Assembly (NCBI GenBank): GCA_947474395.1
Contig: CANJID010000033.1
Location: forward strand, 1-44,358
Direction of reading: 5' to 3'
DNA: 44,358 nucleotides
Source of the DNA: Caulobacterales bacterium
GTDB taxonomy: Bacteria; Pseudomonadota; Alphaproteobacteria; Caulobacterales; Caulobacteraceae
Of the stretch, positions 17,779-26,541 are shown piece after piece; position 1 is the first letter of the stretch, and every line of letters starts with the position of its first letter. Both the position numbers and the translations under genes were made by a program. The notes under the pieces are model-generated. The model was not told the DNA's origin and made no database searches. It worked only from the letters and a program-made list of their open reading frames with translations.

Positions 17779-18558
17779 CTAACGAGCAGCCGGAGCCTGG
17801 AAATCGACCACCGCGGCCTCTCCCGTTCTGGACACCCGCGCCCGCATGTCGAAGGTCCGCTCCAGCAGGTCCGCCGTCAGGGTCGCCGCCGTCGGCCCCA
17901 GCGCCTCTACCCGACCCGCGCGCAGGGCCAGAAGGTCGGTCGAGAACCGCGCCGCCAGGGTCAGGTCGTGCAGGGCCGCGACCACCAGCCGCCCCTCCCT
18001 CGCCAGGGCCTGCAGCCGGACCATGGAGTCCAGGGCGTGGCGCGGATCAAGCCCGGCGGTGGGCTCGTCGGCGATCAGGACTTCCGGGTCCCCCGCCAGG
18101 GTCCGGGCCAGCATGGCTCGCGCCAGCTCGCCTCCGGAGAGGGTGGTCGCCGCCTGGCCCTTCAGGGCGGTCAGGTCGCAGGCCTCCAGAGCCCGTTCCA
18201 CCCGCTCGGCCAGGGCCGCCGGCAGGCCGCCGAAGGCCGGCAACGAGGGGGTCAGCCCCAGGGCCACCAGCCGCTCCACCGAGATCGGCCACTCGCAGCG
18301 GGGGTTCTGCGGCAGATAGGCCCGCCGGCGGGCCAGCGCCGCCCGGCCGATCCCCGCCAGGGACCGCCCGTCCATGGTCACTTCGCCGGCGTCCGGGACG
18401 ATCAACCCCGCCAGAGCCGCCAGCAGGGTCGACTTGCCCGCCCCGTTCGGTCCCACCACCGCGACGAAGGCGCCGGCGGGAAAGGCGGCCGAGACGCCAT
18501 CGAGCAGGGTCCTCCCGCCGCGCCGCACGGTCAGCCTCGAGACGGCCAGCCGGCTCAT
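17779..18558 (-). CDS. FecE/BtuD-type ABC transporter ATP-binding protein
   Basis: Energises uptake of an iron chelate, heme or cobalamin through the inner membrane. The 259-residue protein has Walker A VVGPNGAGKSTLLAALAGL, Q-loop AYLPQNPRCEWP, signature LSGGELARAMLAR, Walker B VLIADEPTAGLD and switch His in VAALHDLTLAARF. It starts at ATG 18558, sharing ATGA with the permease stop. It is the last gene of binding protein, permease, ATPase. Substrate cannot be read from the sequence. Confidence 0.93.
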   Translation of the reverse strand: MSRLAVSRLTVRRGGRTLLDGVSAAFPAGAFVAVVGPNGAGKSTLLAALAGLIVPDAGEVTMDGRSLAGIGRAALARRRAYLPQNPRCEWPISVERLVALGLTPSLPAFGGLPAALAERVERALEACDLTALKGQAATTLSGGELARAMLARTLAGDPEVLIADEPTAGLDPRHALDSMVRLQALAREGRLVVAALHDLTLAARFSTDLLALRAGRVEALGPTAATLTADLLERTFDMRARVSRTGEAAVVDFQAPAAR

Positions 18559-19544
18559 GGGGCGAGCCTCCTCAAGCGGATCACCAGCCAGAAGAAGAAC
18601 GGCGCCCCGACCAGGGCTGTGAAGACCCCGAGCTTGATCTCCTCGCCGTTGTAGCGAAGCAGGCGGCTGCCGATGTCCGCCGCCAGCAGCAGAACCGCCC
18701 CGAACAGGGCGGAGGGCAGCAGGGTCCGCCCCGGCTGATGGCCGACGACGGGGCGGACGAGGTGCGGCGCCACCAGCCCCACGAACCCGATCGCTCCCGC
18801 CACCGAGGTCGCCGCCCCGACGCACAGCGCCACGCCGACCAGCACCGTCAGCCTCAGCCGGTCGAGGTCCACCCCCAGGCTCGCCGCCTGGGCTTCCCCG
18901 AGCGACAGAACGTCCAGGGCCCGCGCCGTGGAGGCGAGGATCGCCGCGCCCACGAGAATGAAGGGCAGGGCCAGGCGCACATGCTCCCAGCTCCGGTCGG
19001 TCAGGGCGCCCATCAGCCAGGTCATGATCTCGTAGGCGCCCGAGGCGGTGGGGGCGAAGTTCAGGGCCAGGGACACCCCGGCGCCCGCCAGGCTGGAGAC
19101 CGCCGCCCCCGCCAGGATCATAGACAGGGTCCCGCCCCGCCCGACAGCGAAGGTCAGGGCGCTCGCCGCCAAGGCGCCGACGAGGCCCAGCACCGGCGCC
19201 GCCAGGGCGACCTGGGCGGCGAGGCCGAAGTAGATGGCCAGGACCGACCCCAGGGCCGCCCCTGACGACACCCCCAGCAGGCCCGGATCGGCCAGGGGAT
19301 TGCGTAACAGTCCCTGCAGCGCCGCTCCGCAGAGGCCCAGAGCCGCCCCGATGGCGACCGCCAGCACCGCCCTGGGCAGGCGCAGCTCGACGACGATCAG
19401 GCTCGCGAGGTCCGGCTTTGGCGAGGTCAGGCCGTGCAGGACGTCCGCCGGGCTCAGCCACACCTGACCGGCCAGCAGCGAGGCCCCGAACAGGACCACG
19501 AGGAGCGCGCCCCCCGCCGCCATGGCCGCCCCGGCGCCCTTCAT
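18555..19544 (-). CDS. FecCD/BtuC-type ABC transporter permease
   Basis: Inner-membrane channel of a siderophore/heme/B12-type importer. The 329-residue protein has about nine to ten hydrophobic helices and the FecCD features LRLPRAVLAVAIGAALGLCG, ALQGLLRNPLADPGLLGVSS, and GAIGFVGLVAPHLVRPVVGH (the ATPase-contact loop). ATG 19544 shares ATGA with the stop of the binding-protein gene; the longer frame to 19625 lies inside that gene. Confidence 0.94.
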   Translation of the reverse strand: MKGAGAAMAAGGALLVVLFGASLLAGQVWLSPADVLHGLTSPKPDLASLIVVELRLPRAVLAVAIGAALGLCGAALQGLLRNPLADPGLLGVSSGAALGSVLAIYFGLAAQVALAAPVLGLVGALAASALTFAVGRGGTLSMILAGAAVSSLAGAGVSLALNFAPTASGAYEIMTWLMGALTDRSWEHVRLALPFILVGAAILASTARALDVLSLGEAQAASLGVDLDRLRLTVLVGVALCVGAATSVAGAIGFVGLVAPHLVRPVVGHQPGRTLLPSALFGAVLLLAADIGSRLLRYNGEEIKLGVFTALVGAPFFFWLVIRLRRLAP

Positions 19545-20410
19545 CGGCCCGGCTCCGCCGTGACGGCCGCCAGCATGGCCTGGCGCAAGGCCCGCGCGGC
19601 CTGCGCCGCCTGGGGAGCGCCGCACTGGTAGGCCGCTTCCGGATAGGCGATCCGCCGGTCCCCGTAGGCCCGGGCCAGGACCGGATGGCGCGCGGCCTCC
19701 CCTTGCGGCCCCGGCGCGGTCACCGCCGCGGCGCCGTAAAGCAGCAGGTCCGGCTGGGGCCGCAACGCCAGGAGCTGCTCCAGGTCGAAGCTGGTCTCGA
19801 ACCGGGCGTCGCTCGCCGCCAGGTTCACCGCCCCCGCGGCGGTCAGGATGTCGTTGAAGAGGGACCGCCCCCCCGGAACCCGCCCCGACCCGTTCCAGGC
19901 GATCACCGCCAGGGGCCGGACCGGGGCAGTGCGCGCCAGTTCGGCCAGCTCGGCGTCCATGGCCGCGATCAGGGCTTCCCCCCGCGTTGGCTCCCCGACG
20001 GCGACGGCGACCTGGCGGGTGATGCGGCGGATATCGGCGAAGCTTTCGGCCGCGTCGAGGTCGATCACCGGAACCCCCGCCTTCCGCGCCAGCCGTCTCG
20101 CGGCCGGAGTCGTGTAGAGCCCCCCGACGATCAGGTCCGGCGCCTGGGCCGCCACCTCCTCGGCGAGGCCATGGTTGACCGCCACGCCCTTGGCCTTCGC
20201 CGCGATCTCAGGACTGACCGCCCCGACCCCCGCTCGATAGGTCACCGAGGCGATCCGCCCGGGCGGCAAGAGACTCAGCACCAGCTGGTCGGCGCACTGG
20301 TTCAGGGACATGACCCGCTGCGGCTTCGGGGCGGCGGCGGCAGGCGCGGCGCCGACGAGGGCCGCGAGCGCCAGAATTTGAACCCGTGACCTTCGACTTC
20401 GGAGGGCCAA
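19541..20410 (-). CDS. FecB/BtuF-type periplasmic binding protein with a tRNA-derived N-terminus
   Basis: Captures the ligand for the downstream permease and ATPase. The mature part has the TroA-like fold of this class: RVMSLNQCADQLVLSLLPPG, DLIVGGLYTTPAARRLARKA, VIDLDAAESFADIRRI, and SFDLEQLLALRPQPDLLLYG. The only usable start is TTG 20410 (289 aa). Its first 13 codons (ALRSRRSRVQIL) are read from a tRNA-Arg-like 3' half at 20371-20410. The result is still a plausible signal peptide: basic head, then LALAALVGAAPAAAA. The original 5' end may have been replaced by recombination. Confidence 0.88.
   Translation of the reverse strand: MALRSRRSRVQILALAALVGAAPAAAAPKPQRVMSLNQCADQLVLSLLPPGRIASVTYRAGVGAVSPEIAAKAKGVAVNHGLAEEVAAQAPDLIVGGLYTTPAARRLARKAGVPVIDLDAAESFADIRRITRQVAVAVGEPTRGEALIAAMDAELAELARTAPVRPLAVIAWNGSGRVPGGRSLFNDILTAAGAVNLAASDARFETSFDLEQLLALRPQPDLLLYGAAAVTAPGPQGEAARHPVLARAYGDRRIAYPEAAYQCGAPQAAQAARALRQAMLAAVTAEPGR
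20371..20410 (-). other. tRNA-Arg-like 3' half (integration scar) fused to the binding-protein gene
   Basis: On the minus strand the sequence runs CCCTCCGAAG, AAGGTCAC, then GGTTCAAAT, matching most positions of the tRNA-Arg(CCG) 3' half at 42724-42771. The anticodon-loop segment CTCCGAA is intact, and T-stem pairing is broken. It begins at about the same point in the anticodon arm as the other copy, which suggests an att site using this tRNA family. Confidence 0.55.
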
Positions 20411-20589
20411 AGACGCGCCTTTTCCCCAATAGCGACTGAATCGACGGAAGTTTCCCTGCCCATGGATGCGGCAAAGCGCACCGAATTGCCATCACGGCGG
20501 CGAATAGGTGGTGATTGGGCCCTTCGAGTCACCCCGGAAACGAGGGCGCGGGCGAGGCGTTCGACGTGGTCCCGGTCCGCTCGCTCGCC
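20411..20589. other. Gap between the importer and the GT4 gene
   Basis: 179 bp with no gene I can support. I looked for a cobalamin riboswitch upstream of the importer on the minus strand and saw none of its conserved boxes. Confidence 0.5.
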
Positions 20590-21807
20590 TCAGGCCGCTC
20601 GACCAACCGGGTCGCCCACGCCCCTGCCGCCGCGATGCACGGCGTCGAAGATGTCCAGATAGGCCATGGCGATAGGGCCGATGCGGTGGCCGGCGACCGC
20701 CGCGGCCAGGCGCTGGGGCGGGGCCGGTTCGGCGTCGAGGACCCGGCGTAGGCCGGCCGCCATGGCCTCTACGTCCCCGATAGGGGTGACGGCGCCTCGT
20801 TCCGGGCGATCCAGAAGCTCGTGGGCGGCGGCGGTGCAATCGGTGGCCACGACGGGGCGGCCGGCGGCCAAGGCCTCCACCACCACCGCGGCGTAGCCCT
20901 CGTAGGACGACGCGAGCAGGAAGACCCTCGCCCGGCGCAGCCACGGGCCGATGTCGGCCACATAGCCGGGCAGCTCCACCTGGTCCGCCACGCCCAGGCT
21001 TTCGGCCAGGGAGACGAGCTGGGCGCGGCGGGGCCCCTCACCGAGGATCACCAGCCGCGCCTGCGGGTCCCGCAGGCGGGCGAAGGCGCGAAGCGCGACG
21101 TCGAAGCCCTTTTCGGCCACCAGCCGGCCCGCCGCGAGGACCAGGCGGCCGGAGGCCGGGACCAGGTCAGGGAAGCGCCGCGGCGGCTCGTCCTCGAGGG
21201 CCGGCAGGCGCAGGCATTGGGTGATCGGGCGGCCCAGCACGCGGTCGGCGTCGCGGGTCATCTCCGGGGACAGGGAGACCGCCGCATCGGCGCGCCGCAG
21301 CCAGGCGCGGGTGCGCAGGTTGTAGGCGATCTGGCGCAGCGGGCCCCGGCCCCGGCGGTAGAGCGGGGCGCTGATCTGGGCGACCACGCCGGGGCGCTGG
21401 CTCTCGGGAAGGCGGGCGACGGCGGGCAGGACGGCCCAGTGGTAGTTGCCGGGGACGAACAGCACGTCCGTCCGCTGGGCCGCGAGGAAGGCGGCGGTCG
21501 CCCGGCCGAGGCGACGGCGCGAACCGCGGGCGCGAGGGATCGGCGGATCGCACGCGACGACCTCCACCCGCCCATCGACCATCGGCGCCAGGGGGCCTTC
21601 GGTGGAGCCGCAAAGCAGGGTCACGCGCCGTCCCATCTGGGCCCAGCGATTGGCCAGGCGGATGGCGATGCGCTCGGTGCCGCCGAGGCCCAGATCGTGG
21701 AGGACGACGACGATGTCCCGGGCGAAGCTCCCGATCGCCGGCGCCGGCCAAGCCCTGGGGGGCCTCGCCTCGTCCTGCGCGCCGGCCAGCACGGACAACT
21801 CGGCCAA
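20590..21807 (-). CDS. GT4-family glycosyltransferase next to hpnIJKL
   Basis: A GT-B retaining glycosyltransferase: N-terminal DLGLGGTERIAIRLANRWAQ, and C-terminal donor domain with VLAAGRLVAEKGFDVALRAF, ARLVILGEGPRRAQL, VELPGYVADIGPWLRRARVF and LLASSYEGYAAVVVEALAAG (EX7E motif). The start is uncertain: TTG 21807 (405 aa) is the longest, and no ATG is available near the N-terminus. It lies 107 bp after hpnL on the same strand, so it may add a sugar to hopanoids, but polysaccharide synthesis is equally possible. Confidence 0.85.
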   Translation of the reverse strand: MAELSVLAGAQDEARPPRAWPAPAIGSFARDIVVVLHDLGLGGTERIAIRLANRWAQMGRRVTLLCGSTEGPLAPMVDGRVEVVACDPPIPRARGSRRRLGRATAAFLAAQRTDVLFVPGNYHWAVLPAVARLPESQRPGVVAQISAPLYRRGRGPLRQIAYNLRTRAWLRRADAAVSLSPEMTRDADRVLGRPITQCLRLPALEDEPPRRFPDLVPASGRLVLAAGRLVAEKGFDVALRAFARLRDPQARLVILGEGPRRAQLVSLAESLGVADQVELPGYVADIGPWLRRARVFLLASSYEGYAAVVVEALAAGRPVVATDCTAAAHELLDRPERGAVTPIGDVEAMAAGLRRVLDAEPAPPQRLAAAVAGHRIGPIAMAYLDIFDAVHRGGRGVGDPVGRAA

Positions 21808-21914
21808 GGAACACCCATCGCAAACGGACCCAGACGTCCTGATGGAGAGACGGCGCCGGGGCGGGCGAACCGCACGCGGCGGCGGCGGCGAGAATGTCGC
21901 ATCCCCTTATGGAT

Positions 21915-22871
21915 TCAGCCCGCCCGGCGCAGTTCCCCGACCTGCCAGGCGAGGAGGGCGGGCACGCCGATCATCAGGTCCCGGGCCCGCTTCACCAGGG
22001 ACAGGGCGACGGCGATCTCCACCGGCAGGCCGAACAGGGCGGCCAGCAGGGCGTAGGCCCCCTCCTGCACCCCCAGCCCGCCCGGCACGACGAAGGCGGC
22101 GCTGCGGAGAGCGCAGAGCAGGCTCTCCAGGGCGACGACGTCGGCGAAGCTGAGGTCCGCGCCCAGCAGCCTCAGGCCGATCCAGGCGCCCAGGGCCGCG
22201 GCGATCCAGGCGGCGAAGTGCAGGGCGACCGACAGGCAGACCCGCCACGGCCGGTCGTAGATCGCCAGAATCTCCGCGTGGGCCGCCTCGGCCTTGGCCA
22301 GGCCCGCCCCACTCCAGCGGGCCTCCATATGGCGCAGGATGAAGCCCAGCCCCCGCCGCTGGAACAGGATGAAGCCGGCGGTGGTCGCCGGGGCGAGCAA
22401 CAGGGCCGCCCCCAACTCCACCGGCGACAGGCCATGGGCGCCGAGCACGCCGCGCGACAGCAGCAGGACCAGGCCGAGCAGGGTGTAGGCGATCTGGGCC
22501 AGGAGTTCGGCGGTGACGTCCACCACCGCCGACCCGAGGGCGACGGGGCCGGGCAACCCGTGCAGGCTGGCTGCACGGGCGCCCAGCAGGAGGCCGCCGA
22601 GGGGCGAGAACGGCAGGACCTCCGTGGCGGAATCGCGGACCAGGCGGCCCCAGGCGAAGGTGGGGAGCCCCGCCCCCTGCCCCCGCGCCAGGACGAACCA
22701 GGCCCCGCCGAGCAGGGGAACGAGGGCCAGCTGACAGGCGATCAGGGTCGCGAAACCCGACCAGCCCAGCCGGGCGAGGGCCGCCAGCACCGCGTCGAAG
22801 CCGACGTAGGCCACCACCCCGAGGCTCACCAGGACCCCGGCGATGAGGCCGATCAGCAGGGCCAGCTTCAT
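21915..22871 (-). CDS. hpnL: Hopanoid-associated membrane protein HpnL
   Basis: A flippase-like (lysylphosphatidylglycerol synthetase TM-region type) membrane protein of 318 residues with about eight helices. Family features are VLPFSPLGGLLLGARAASLH and SAAFVVPGGLGVQEGAYALL. ATG 22871 shares ATGA with hpnK. In hopanoid clusters HpnL is proposed to help move modified hopanoids; its activity is not proven. The longer frame up to 23198 lies in hpnK. Confidence 0.85.
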   Translation of the reverse strand: MKLALLIGLIAGVLVSLGVVAYVGFDAVLAALARLGWSGFATLIACQLALVPLLGGAWFVLARGQGAGLPTFAWGRLVRDSATEVLPFSPLGGLLLGARAASLHGLPGPVALGSAVVDVTAELLAQIAYTLLGLVLLLSRGVLGAHGLSPVELGAALLLAPATTAGFILFQRRGLGFILRHMEARWSGAGLAKAEAAHAEILAIYDRPWRVCLSVALHFAAWIAAALGAWIGLRLLGADLSFADVVALESLLCALRSAAFVVPGGLGVQEGAYALLAALFGLPVEIAVALSLVKRARDLMIGVPALLAWQVGELRRAG

Positions 22872-23728
22872 GCGTCCCACCGCCCCTCCGGCAGGAAGTC
22901 GCAAAAGCCCCCCCGGCGCAGGCCGGCCCGTTCCATGGCGCGGGCCACGGCCGGGTCGACCAGGGCCGCCAGTTCCTCGGCGTAGCGGTAGCCGGGCGCG
23001 GCGCCCTCGAAGCGCGCGTCGGTGGCGGGGTGAAGGTAGATCTCGCTCAGGCCCGGCGGCAGGCGCGCGGCCAGGCCCGCCAGGCGCGCCGGGGTCATGG
23101 CGCCCGACCAGCGCAGGCCGAACACCTGGTCCGGGGCGAGCATCCCCGCCGCCCGGAAGCGCCGACGCGCCAGCCGCGCCCAGGGCTGCGTCGCCCATTC
23201 CCCACCGATCGACCGCCCCGGCTCCGCCTCCGCGATGGTCGCGCGGGGCTCGACGGGCAGGCGCACGGCGCGCAGGCCGAAGTCGCGGCCGATCCGCAAG
23301 GCCAGGCCGGCGATGGTCGGGTGCAGGTGGAAATGCTTGTGCACCGTCAGGTGGTCCAGGCTGAGGCCGGTGGCGCGGAAGGCCTCGAACTGGGCGGCGA
23401 TCTCGGCGGCGAGCTGGCGGCGGGCGCCCCTGCGCAAGAAGATCGATATCGCCGCCCCTAGCATGTCCTCGCGGAACAGCCCGTCCGCGCCCACCAGGGC
23501 CGGAATCCGCGACGGCGGCAGGGTCGGGCGACCCTCCACCAGGACGAGGTGCAGCCCAACGCGCAGGGTCGGGGCCGCGCGGGCCATGGCCACGGCCTCA
23601 TCCGCCGCCGGGGCGGAGACCATCAGGCTGGCGGCGGTCAGGACTCCATATTCGTGCGCCATCGCCACCGCCCGGTTGACCTCTGTGGCGAGGCCGAAGT
23701 CGTCGGCGGTGACGATCAGTCCCCTCAA
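22868..23728 (-). CDS. hpnK: Hopanoid biosynthesis deacetylase HpnK (YdjC-like)
   Basis: HpnK removes the acetyl group from GlcNAc-bacteriohopanetetrol made by HpnI, giving BHT glucosamine. The 286-residue protein has the YdjC-like metal site: LIVTADDFGLATEVNRAVAM (Asp-Asp), VGLHLVLVEGRP and LTVHKHFHLHPTI, with a late SEIYLHPA. It starts at TTG 23728, overlapping the hpnJ stop (TTGA), and its own stop overlaps the hpnL ATG. Confidence 0.92.
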   Translation of the reverse strand: MRGLIVTADDFGLATEVNRAVAMAHEYGVLTAASLMVSAPAADEAVAMARAAPTLRVGLHLVLVEGRPTLPPSRIPALVGADGLFREDMLGAAISIFLRRGARRQLAAEIAAQFEAFRATGLSLDHLTVHKHFHLHPTIAGLALRIGRDFGLRAVRLPVEPRATIAEAEPGRSIGGEWATQPWARLARRRFRAAGMLAPDQVFGLRWSGAMTPARLAGLAARLPPGLSEIYLHPATDARFEGAAPGYRYAEELAALVDPAVARAMERAGLRRGGFCDFLPEGRWDA

Positions 23729-25155
23729 GCCGCCGCGCCCCGGCGCTCCTTGAGGAACTCGAAGAACTCGACCCCCTCACGCAGGCGCCGCTTCATCATG
23801 TCAGGGCTCATCACCATCTCGCCGACGATCGAGGCGATCTTGCCGGAGCGGAAGTAGAACCGCCGGTAGAAGGTCTCGACGGAATCGAAGATCTCGGTGT
23901 GGCTGAGGTGCGGATAGTGCAGGGGCGCGATCTGCACCCCGTTGTCGTCCACCAGCTCGGCGTGGTCGGCGTCGAGCCAGCCGTTCTGCATGGCCTGATC
24001 GTAAAGGAAGGTGCCCGGATAGGGCGCCGCCAGGGACACCTGGATGGTGTGCGGATTGATCTTGGCGGCCCAGGCCACCGTCTCCTGGATGGTCTCCCTG
24101 GTCTCGCCGGGCAGGCCGAGGATGAAGGTGCCGTGGATGGCGATGCCGAGTTCGTGGCAGTCGCGGGTGAACTTCTCGGCCACCTCGATCCGCATGCCCT
24201 TCTTGATGTTGTGCAGGATCTGCTGGTTGCCGGACTCGTAGCCGACCAGTAGCAGGCGCAGCCCCCCGTCCTTCAGGACCTTCAGGGTCTCGCGGGGGAC
24301 ATTGGCCTTGGCGTTGCACGACCAGGTCACCCCCAGCTTGCCGAGCTCGCGCGCGATGGCTTCGGCGCGGGGCAGGTCGTCGGTGAAGGTGTCGCCGTCG
24401 AAGAAGAACTCCTTCACCTGGGGGAAGGCGCGCTGGGCCCAGGCGATCTCCTCGATCACGTGGCCGACGCTGCGGGTGCGGTAGCGATGGCCGCCCACGG
24501 TCTGGGGCCACAGGCAGAAGGTGCAGCGCGATTTGCAGCCCCGCCCTGTGTAGAGCGAGATGTAGGGGTGCTTCAGGTAGCCGATGAAGTAGTCCTCGAT
24601 GACGAGGTCGCGCTTGTAGACCGGGGTGACGAACGGCAGGTCGTCCATGCTCTCCAGCATGGCCCGGTCCTCGTTGTGGACCAGGGCGCCGCGGGCGTTG
24701 CGCCAGGACAGGCCCGCGATCTTCGACCACGGCTGGTCGTCCGCCACTTCCTTGATGGTGAAGTCGAACTCGTTGCGGGCGACGAAATCGACCGCGGGGG
24801 CGTCGAGCAGACTGCGCTCGGGCTGCACCGCCACCTTGGCCCCGATCAGCCCCGCCTTCAGGTTCGGGTTGACCGCCTTGAGCGCCTCGATGGCCGCCAC
24901 GTCCGCCTTGAACGAGGGCGTGGAGGTGTGGGCGACGACCAGGTCGTAGTCCTTGGCCAGAGGCGCGATCTCGGCCAGCGAGGTCCTATGGGGCGGGGCG
25001 TCGATCAGCCGGCTGTTCTCCACCATGGCCGCGGGCTGGGCCAGCCAGGTCGGGTACCAGAAGGACTTGATCTCGCGCCTGGCCTGGTAGCGCGAGCCCG
25101 CCCCGCCGTCGAAGCCGTCGAAGGAGGGAGCCTGCAGGAACAGGGTGCGCAGCAT
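23725..25155 (-). CDS. hpnJ: Hopanoid radical SAM protein HpnJ
   Basis: HpnJ converts the glucosamine of BHT glucosamine to the cyclitol ether by ring contraction. The 476-residue protein has an N-terminal B12-binding-like domain and a radical SAM core with CKSRCTFCLWP (CxxxCxxC cluster ligands), then GYESGNQQILHNIKKGM and GTFILGLPGETRETIQETV. Start ATG 25155 (MLRTLFLQAPSFDGFDGGAG) is the family N-terminus. It overlaps the extended 3' end of hpnI by 170 bp in another frame. Confidence 0.94.
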   Translation of the reverse strand: MLRTLFLQAPSFDGFDGGAGSRYQARREIKSFWYPTWLAQPAAMVENSRLIDAPPHRTSLAEIAPLAKDYDLVVAHTSTPSFKADVAAIEALKAVNPNLKAGLIGAKVAVQPERSLLDAPAVDFVARNEFDFTIKEVADDQPWSKIAGLSWRNARGALVHNEDRAMLESMDDLPFVTPVYKRDLVIEDYFIGYLKHPYISLYTGRGCKSRCTFCLWPQTVGGHRYRTRSVGHVIEEIAWAQRAFPQVKEFFFDGDTFTDDLPRAEAIARELGKLGVTWSCNAKANVPRETLKVLKDGGLRLLLVGYESGNQQILHNIKKGMRIEVAEKFTRDCHELGIAIHGTFILGLPGETRETIQETVAWAAKINPHTIQVSLAAPYPGTFLYDQAMQNGWLDADHAELVDDNGVQIAPLHYPHLSHTEIFDSVETFYRRFYFRSGKIASIVGEMVMSPDMMKRRLREGVEFFEFLKERRGAAA

Positions 25156-26308
25156 CGGAAAGCTCCTCGGTGGAGGTCAGGGCGCCGTCGGCGGCGACGG
25201 TGAACCGGCGGCCGCTCCAACGGACGGAATTGGCGAAGAAGGCGGCGACGAAGACGCCGAAGGACAAGAGGTCACGAAGGGGCAGCAGGAGCCCTGAGCC
25301 CGCCGGCCGGCCGGTCGCCCCATCGACCTCATGGGCGAGCATCCAGCGGGCCGAGACCGCGACGGCCACGACGGCGAGGCCATAGAACCTGAACCCGGTG
25401 AGAGCCCACCCCGCCAGGGCCCAGGGCAGGGCATGGGTGAAGCCGCAGCCGAAGAACCCGCCGGGATCGATGGCGCGGATGGTGCGGGCCCAGCGCACCT
25501 CGTGGGCGAACAGCTCGCGGAACGTCGGCTCGCGGCAGACGTGGACGACCGCGAAGGCCGGGACGGCGCCCCGGTAGCCGCGGCTCCAGACCGCCTGGCC
25601 GAGGTCGTAGTCGTCCGCCAGCCGGTCGGCGAAGGCCTCGAACCCGCCGATCTCGGCCAGGACGCTTCGGCGCAGGGCGATGGTCGAGCCGAAACAGGGG
25701 CGCGCCATGCCCGCGGCCAGGCCCAGGGCCACATTGGGCAGGAACTGGTAGCTGATCCCCATGGCCGACAGGATCGAGGGCAGGCTGGCCGTATCGGCCC
25801 CCGTATAGAGGCAGCTGACGAACCCCACGCCCGGCCTGGACAGGGCCGCCACGACGCGGCGCAGGTAGTCGGGCTCCACCCAGATGTCGCTGTCGGAGAG
25901 AACCAGGACCTCGTGCCGGACCGCGCGGCTCATGTTGATGAGGTTGGAGACCTTGCGGTTGTGGCCGTGCTCGGCGGCGTCGATGACGAGATCGATGGCC
26001 AGGTTCGGATGGCGGCGCTGCAGGGCGCGCACCACGGCTATGGCCGGGTCGGCGAAGTCCTGCACCCCGAAGACGATCTGGATCGGGCCCGGATAGTCCT
26101 GCAGGCAGAAGCTCTGCAGATTGCCGTAGAGCCCCGGCTCGTCGCCGTGGAGCGGCTTCAAGAGGGTGAGCGGCGGGAAGGCGGACGGACCCTCGTGCGC
26201 GCCCGCCAGGTGGCGGCGGACCAGCAGCCCGCAGACGAGGGCGTAGACGGCGCCCAGCAGGGACACCCCCAGACAGGCCCAGCCGAGATGGAGCGCCAGT
26301 TCACTCAT
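24986..26308 (-). CDS. hpnI: Hopanoid glycosyltransferase HpnI, with an extended C-terminus overlapping hpnJ
   Basis: HpnI is a ceramide-glucosyltransferase-like GT2 enzyme that adds GlcNAc to bacteriohopanetetrol at the membrane. Features: N-terminal helix (8-29), LTLLKPLHGDEPGLYGNLQS, NLINMSRAVRHEVLVLSDSD (D-x-D), EIGGFEAFADRLADDYDLGQ, EVRWARTIRAIDPGGFFG (QxxRW-like) and C-terminal helices. The familiar protein ends near FTVAADGALT (about residue 382). Here the frame continues about 57 codons inside hpnJ, to 440 aa. It is divergent from the sigma-factor gene. Confidence 0.9.
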   Translation of the reverse strand: MSELALHLGWACLGVSLLGAVYALVCGLLVRRHLAGAHEGPSAFPPLTLLKPLHGDEPGLYGNLQSFCLQDYPGPIQIVFGVQDFADPAIAVVRALQRRHPNLAIDLVIDAAEHGHNRKVSNLINMSRAVRHEVLVLSDSDIWVEPDYLRRVVAALSRPGVGFVSCLYTGADTASLPSILSAMGISYQFLPNVALGLAAGMARPCFGSTIALRRSVLAEIGGFEAFADRLADDYDLGQAVWSRGYRGAVPAFAVVHVCREPTFRELFAHEVRWARTIRAIDPGGFFGCGFTHALPWALAGWALTGFRFYGLAVVAVAVSARWMLAHEVDGATGRPAGSGLLLPLRDLLSFGVFVAAFFANSVRWSGRRFTVAADGALTSTEELSDAAHPVPAGSLLRRLRRRGGLALPGQARDQVLLVPDLAGPARGHGGEQPADRRPAP

Positions 26309-26541
26309 GCGACAGGCCCGGCGAATGGAGGGGCCCCAGACCTACGGCGGGTATGTGACGGTCGCGGAACAGGCGCGTGACGCGGCGTTTCATAATCTGC
26401 CTCGAAGCCGGCCGCCCCTGCCCGCCAAGCCGTGATGACGTCGCCGCGCGGGGCCGCCCCCAGGTCCGGCCGGGCGAATTTGCGCGTTCGGGCGCCGGCG
26501 CGACGACCACGGCGGGCTTGATCGAGACGCGGTTCGGGCGG

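Noticed and set aside
17779-19461. 560-codon frame joining ATPase and permease region
   Set aside because: The first 300 codons are an out-of-frame reading of the permease; the real ATPase starts at 18558 with an ATGA overlap.
20411-20589. Cobalamin riboswitch before the BtuF-like gene
   Set aside because: None of the conserved B12-box segments is present on the minus strand.
24460-25203. Plus-strand frame of 247 codons across hpnJ/hpnI
   Set aside because: It is antisense to hpnJ, low-complexity, and has no ribosome binding site.
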